A stretch of DNA of 64,000 nt from Parietaria judaica (taxonomy: Eukaryota > Streptophyta > Magnoliopsida > Rosales > Urticaceae), in assembly GCA_954871525.1 (NCBI GenBank), contig OX940869.1:14253001-14317000 (forward strand). Reading direction: 5' to 3'. Positions within the stretch are counted from its first letter, which is position 1. Each line of letters opens with the position of its first letter. The notes beneath the pieces are model-generated. The model made no database searches, was not told the origin of the DNA, and worked only from the letters and a program-made list of their open reading frames with translations. The translations under genes and the position numbers were made by a program. This document shows positions 59,311 to 64,000 of this stretch, piece by piece.

Positions 59311-60417
59311 AAAAAACGCTGGGATCTATACGGTCCGTTCCGGTTATCGCCTAGCACGGATTTTGAAGAGGGGGGGTCTGTCGGGCTCGTGTAGCGAAGA
59401 ACCGCGTTGGTGGAAGACTTTGTGGGGGCTCCAATTCCCTCCCAAAGTTAAACACGTGGTTTGGCGAGCATGGTTTGATACCCTTCCAACATTTGGAGCG
59501 CTTAGAGGGAGAGGCGTGCCTTGCCTCCCTTTTTGCAAATTTTGTGGTGCAATACCGGAAGACGCACTCCATGCGGTGTGGAGTTGTGAGAATGCGCGCG
59601 CAATATGGGACGCCTCGTCCTTACATAGATGGGTGGACAAGACGGGCCCGTCGCCTCTCCGAGAACTTTGTTTTAGAGCGCTTGATGGTCTCTCTGTAGC
59701 AGATCTAGAACTTTTTTGTGGCCTCATTTGGGTGATGTGGTCTAATCGGAACACTTGCCTCTTTAAAAACTGATTACAACCACCGGGTTCGTGGGTGGAG
59801 AAAGTGGCTTCTTGATTTTCTAGCTTCAAGACAAGTAACTGCTCGTTAGAGCCGGCCCCGGGGAGAACGCCGGCTAGACAATCCGCTTGGACCGCTCCGG
59901 CCATCGGGAATCTCAAGCTAAATGTGGATGCGGCATGGACAAAGGAGACGGGCCGCGCCGCGCGGCGATTGGTGGGGTAGTGAGGAATCACCAAGGAGAC
60001 CTCATCGGGCTAGTGGCTCGGGTTTTGGAGAACGTGGGCTCACCGGTGACCTCGGAGTGCCATGCAATCCATCATGGCCTCCAATTAGCACAAGATCGTG
60101 GGTGGTGGATCGCGGAGATTGAATCGGATTGTACCAGAGCGACCCTTCTTGTCAAGGTAGGGAACCTCAATAGCGTCCAAGGTCCGATCCTTGCGGCGAT
60201 AGAACGTCTTAGTAGGGAGAATGGGCCGAATGTTGGTTGTTGTCGGTTCCCTAGAGGGTGTAAAGAGGTGGTCAATAGAGTTGCTAAGGCCCGGCTAGCG
60301 GGTCTAATTCCCGACATGTGGTCGCTTGTTTGTCCCGGGGGGCTTGTAACTGACATCATTGGGGACTTACCCCCCACTCCGTTCTAATGAAAGCTCTCTG
60401 TTTCCAAAAAAAAAAAA
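59311..60417 (+). mobile_element. 5'-truncated LINE (L1-type) 3' end with poly(A)
   Basis: The sequence reads GIYTVRSGYRLA, then a zinc-binding reverse-transcriptase segment (FPPKVKHVVWRAWFDTLPT, CKFCGAIPEDALHAVWSC), then after frameshifts an RNase H-like domain (NVDAAW, ECHAIHHGLQLAQDRGW, IESDC). The frame ends at TAA before GAAAGCTCTCTGTTTCC and an A-run at 60406-60417. This is the C-terminal end of plant L1 ORF2. The endonuclease and RT are missing, as in abortive target-primed insertions. I could not find the target duplication. Confidence 0.87.
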
Positions 60418-60967
60418 TGTACTGAAATTTAGGAAAATCACTACTTAGTAGACCATCCGTATATATTCTATAATACATGAGAATCATTTGTTAATAAGAA
60501 AAGATAATCTATATTATTTGTTTCCACAAACGATATCGATAATCTAATTCATCATTCTTTCTTGGACATATATCCCTACAACTTTATTTTTAATGTATAT
60601 TATTATAAAGCTAGTAAATTTAACCAAATATGTATTAACTCCGTAAATTTATCTATATTACAAAGTGAGGGCATCCTTTAATATTTTATCAAACTATTTT
60701 TTTTTTCTTTTGTATTTGATTGTTAAAATCCTTTCACAGTTTGACTGTAAGATTGTTCCTTCGCCTATCGTCTCATGATGCCCGGAAACGATATTATCGG
60801 AAGAAAATGATGATAACGCAAACACCATGAATGTTACTTAAACACCAATGAATTGGAGCAAAATACATAGGTCACAAATGTTTTCAGTGCACTAATCCTT
60901 CTCACTTGAGGAACCGTTGTTTGCAACGAAAGATGAAAGAAAATGCAGCTAGATGACAACAAGCTCA
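60418..60967. other. AT-rich spacer and 3' flank of PBA1
   Basis: I see no gene; the polyadenylation region of the minus-strand PBA1 gene should lie here. Confidence 0.5.
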
Positions 60968-63004
60968 TCACTGGATGCTCATTGCCTCGGGACTGGCAGC
61001 GTTGAGTATGTCGAGCAACGAGTTGTGGGCCTCCAACTCCTCATGCCACAGCGGAAGTTGGTCGCCGGGGTAAAAGTTTCTCGTCACTCCATCAGAATTT
61101 ATCTAAAAAAAAAAAAACTTCAGACCAATCCTTGCGCATTCTTATATGAAAGATGATGATATTTTTTTAGCTTAGGGGAAAATCTACTACTGTTGTTAGA
61201 GTATAGGGGCATTACTGCAATGCTAATAACTCTTATATGAAAGATTTGAAGTGGGAGTTCATAAATAACATGGTGTTTAAAGCAGAGTCTTACAATAACG
61301 GTGCGAACAACACCTCCACTGGCACCATCTCGTGCAATGGCGAGGGAGACTGCCTTCACAACTAGTTGCTGCAGCAAACATCGACGAGATGTTACCAAAG
61401 GAAAAAGTAACCGGAGAATAACGATTAAGACAAAGTTCACATCACGTGCATGACTTCTAATGCAAACAAGTCCCATACAGAAACAACATACCTCAGCTTC
61501 GTCCTTGGTCATTCCTTCTTTCCATGCTTGGTCAAAGAATCCATACAGATAACTGGAGCCAGAGCCTGAGAGAATACTTTGAAAATTAAGCAATAAAAAC
61601 AGAAGATCCACAAAGCTCGACGCTACATTGACCGATCAATTTGTAAAAGGCTCAAATCAAATGTTTCTGGGTCAAAAGGTAAGCTTAATTGTTGAAGCCG
61701 ATAGTCAAAGCTGAAATTCGAAAGCTTACCTCCAATAGCAAATGGCTGCTCTATCACTGTTCCACCAAGAGGAACTCCATATATCTTACCGCCTTCGTAC
61801 TTGTCCCACCCACCAACAATCAAGCCCGTTTGTAACATATCCTATCAAGTCCACAACGTTAGTATGAACAATTAAGAAGTCAAGATAAGCTTTCTTAAAT
61901 TCGTAAACAGTCAATACGCGGAAATTATATCCATGAATCATAGATGAAAATGAAAGCATTAAAATAAGATGAATAAACAAATCAATAATGATCATAATAT
62001 ATATTTATATCCTGCTTTGATTTCAGAAATGAAAGCTGAACCAGCAAAATGATATTCATCCGACACAAATAGAGGTGCATAAAGAAATCTAAACCTCACC
62101 GATACTGGAAATTGGAATGACCGGGAATCAGAAAGAATTATTATTATTAACGGTCCTGGTCTACACTATTTGCTCACACAGAAACCTTTACAAAGTAGAA
62201 AATCTTCACTGCTACTGGTTGTATAGTATCCTGTATTTAATCAAAATAGCCTTACGACCCAAAAGCAAAAAATGAGTAAATTCCATGTTCAATTTTCTCA
62301 AAAAATTTAAGAAACGCTCAAACAAACACCGATCTCAATTCTCTAATAGCTTAAGAGTAGCATAAAGTTAACGAGAACTCGCGGAGAGATAAATAAACGG
62401 TTTGCAGGTAAATACGAGAAAACCCAACCTTGTTGTTATAGGATAGGAGCCTGATGAGATTTGCCGCGACTTTGACAGTGGCAGGATGACCTGACTGTAT
62501 CCTATTAGCGACGCGACGCGACGCGGTAAAGACAGACAGAAGTTAACAAAGAGCCATAATATTTATCGTATTGCAAGTGTCACAAAGATGAGTATAAACC
62601 TACGTATGTTGGTGAAGGAAATATCGAACATAATCCGACACAACTTGAGAATCAGCAGCCTGCACAAGAGAAGACATAACATAGACGTGGATTGATCGAA
62701 ATTAAACAACGAACAATTTCGATGACAAGAGAAGAGAAGTGGATTGATACCGATCCGGAGCGGCAAACATAGACGTTGTCCGTAAGCTGAGTGATCTTGT
62801 CGGACGCACGATTGGCGACATAAACACCTAGCAGCAGAGCACAGTTTATCAGAGAGATCTAACCCTAAAAACTCTTGTCGAAGAAAGAAACAAGAACCAA
62901 CCAGTGCTGGTCCTGGAATCGGCTCCGAGGATGACGCCGCCATTGTAGGTGACGCCGATGATGGTGGTCCCCATGGAGTGCGGAGCTTCAAGATCCTTCA
63001 TCAT
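60968..63004 (-). CDS. PBA1: 20S proteasome subunit beta-1 (beta type-6)
   Basis: Eight exons on the minus strand: 63004-62902, 62827-62751, 62659-62604, 62501-62429, 61841-61730, 61565-61492, 61368-61294 and 61102-60968 (TGA), all GT-AG and in phase; 234 residues against 233 in Arabidopsis. The subunit has the caspase-like active site of the 20S core. A short propeptide ([12 protein letters not shown]) precedes the catalytic Thr ([11 protein letters not shown]; Thr13). Also visible are [61 protein letters not shown] and [17 protein letters not shown]. Two ATG codons occur in a row; I start at the first, and the second would change one residue. No lesion is seen, so the gene is probably functional. 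Confidence 0.96.
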
Positions 63005-63390
63005 CGTCGCTCGGATTGTTGATTGATTGCAGGAACAGAGAGAGAAGAGAATATGGCAATCTTTTTTGTTGTATTTTGTTTTTCAATTTTGAAATAAATT
63101 TCAATCTTAAATATTTAGCAATACAGGAATTAAATTAAAGAGCTCTTTCAAATTTTGTAGGAAAAATTGTTTAAAATAGACTCTAACTAATTCAATTATG
63201 AATCGTATTGCTTATGAGAGTGTAAAAATTTAATTTTCTTTCTAGTTATATTTTTGGCGATATATAAGGGTTTAGAGGTGCACTTAGTTTGTCACCCTAT
63301 TGACTCTCTAAATTTGAATGGACTGTTCTTTAAAAAAAAAAAACTGTTATTTGATTTTAAAATATATGTTCAGATCTAATGCCCAAAATC
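63005..63390. other. upstream region of PBA1
   Basis: The first 50 bases, read on the minus strand, are a purine-rich leader (ACAGAGAGAGAAGAGAA on the plus strand is its complement side). The rest is AT-rich. No clear TATA box is visible. Confidence 0.4.
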
Positions 63391-63540
63391 CTCCCACCGG
63401 GTTAAACCCGGTTTTTTTTTTTTTTTTAAATACAAAACCTGGATACCGAAAATATCCGGATCCGGGTTTTTTTGGATCCGGATATTTCGGTTTCCGGGTT
63501 ATAAACAACCCGGATATAGAAATATCCGGGATTTAAAAAA
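63391..63540. repeat. CCGG/CCGGAT-rich subterminal-type repeat with palindromes
   Basis: ACCGGGTTAAACCCGGT (63396-63412) is almost palindromic, followed by GGATCCGGATATTTCGG and several (A/T)CCGG words. The pattern resembles hAT subterminal regions and the fragment at 58314. Confidence 0.45.
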
Positions 63541-63699
63541 AAAATTAAAGAGCCATTGGTAGTTTATAGGGACTGCGGCAAAAGTACCTGACACGCATCA
63601 GAAAATTGTACCGTTGGAATCCAACGGAAATATTTGCCTCGAAGTCCTCAAATAGATCCGTTGGGGCTTTATTACACCACTTTACTCGAATTCCTACAC

Positions 63700-63800
63700 A
63701 TTTTTCCCTATAAATACACCATTTCACTCCCATTTTTTTCACACAACTTCTTATCTTCATCTCTAATTCTTTCAAACTCTCTCAAGCTCTCATATTTTCG
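63700..63800 (+). promoter_or_regulatory. putative core promoter and leader of a transcript leaving the window
   Basis: TATAAATA at 63709-63716 is followed about 30 bases later by a CT-rich, A-spaced leader (CACACAACTTCTTATCTTC, TCTTTCAAACTCTCTCAAGC), as in plant transposon or gene 5' leaders. Just upstream CCGTTGGAATCCAACGG (63611-63627) forms a palindrome with a further CCGTTGG. No coding start is reached; 63800-64000 is a TTTAGTTGTTATTA-rich low-complexity stretch. Confidence 0.4.
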
Positions 63801-64000
63801 AATTTAGTCTATAGTTTAGCTACTTTATAATTATATAAATACTCTCTATTTTTAGTTTAATATATTGTTTAGGTATTTTAGTTGTTATTAATTTAGTTTA
63901 TTTAGTTGTTATTATTAGTATTTTAGTTTATTATTAGTTATTTGTTGTTATTATTATTAGTGTTATTTAGTTTAATCTAGTTTTATTAATCGTTATTATT

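Noticed and set aside
59344..59994. 216-codon minus-strand frame
   Set aside because: It is antisense to the clear zinc-binding RT and RNase H sequence of the LINE remnant.

Overview
The window is nuclear DNA from a flowering plant. Spliced genes with AT-rich GT-AG introns, a chloroplast-type FtsHi gene, a mitochondrial proline dehydrogenase and a 20S proteasome beta-1 gene sit in a sea of plant-type transposons. I cannot name the species. Intergenic DNA is very AT-rich, while the ProDH exons are strikingly GC-rich.

Layout. 1-~3130: 3' half of a chromodomain Ty3/Gypsy element (end of RT, RNase H, integrase, chromodomain, 3' LTR), broken by three in-frame stops. ~3150-3680: GA microsatellite and a 193-bp LTR-derived piece that recurs at 48.5 kb. 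3937-21844: one apparently complete but decayed ~17.9-kb Helitron on the minus strand, with a 5' TC end, a 3' hairpin plus CTAG end and insertion between A and T. It carries a 12-exon Rep/helicase transposase gene (5229-13616) and a 9-exon RPA70-like gene (14562-17268); both can be followed splice site by splice site and both are interrupted. Its 5' third holds a 684-bp tandem duplication and a GC-rich, gene-like fragment. 22385-23855: foldback element with ~215-bp inverted ends carrying a GRF-type zinc-finger exon. 24301-24991: solo LTR with 5-bp target duplication.

25822-28936: FTSHI3-type gene, an FtsH-like AAA ATPase without a protease domain. 29812-30394: hAT MITE. 31237-43232: non-autonomous Tat-like Gypsy element (target duplication ATAAT) with only a broken gag and a tail-to-tail antisense ORF; an Athila-like gag-protease element (31784-38332) is nested in its 5' LTR. 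45076-47815: 2.74-kb solo LTR, minus strand. 47.9-48.7 kb: another LTR fragment.

50391-52316: proline dehydrogenase (3 exons, GC-rich). 53175-54204: nearly perfect 1-kb palindromic MULE-like element with 9-bp target duplication. 55890-56357 and 57381-57628: two further MULE-like foldbacks, also with 9-bp duplications. 57701-57934: second hAT MITE. ~59311-60417: 5'-truncated LINE end with poly(A). 60968-63004: PBA1, proteasome beta-1 subunit (8 exons, minus). 63.4-64 kb: possible start of another transposon transcript running out of the window.

Host genes: FTSHI3 acts in the chloroplast envelope, ProDH oxidises proline in mitochondria and PBA1 supplies a catalytic proteasome subunit; nothing suggests they work together. 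Most of the remaining sequence is transposon-derived or unassigned AT-rich DNA. Most premature stops in the transposon genes are compatible with C-to-T or G-to-A transitions, as expected for long-methylated DNA.
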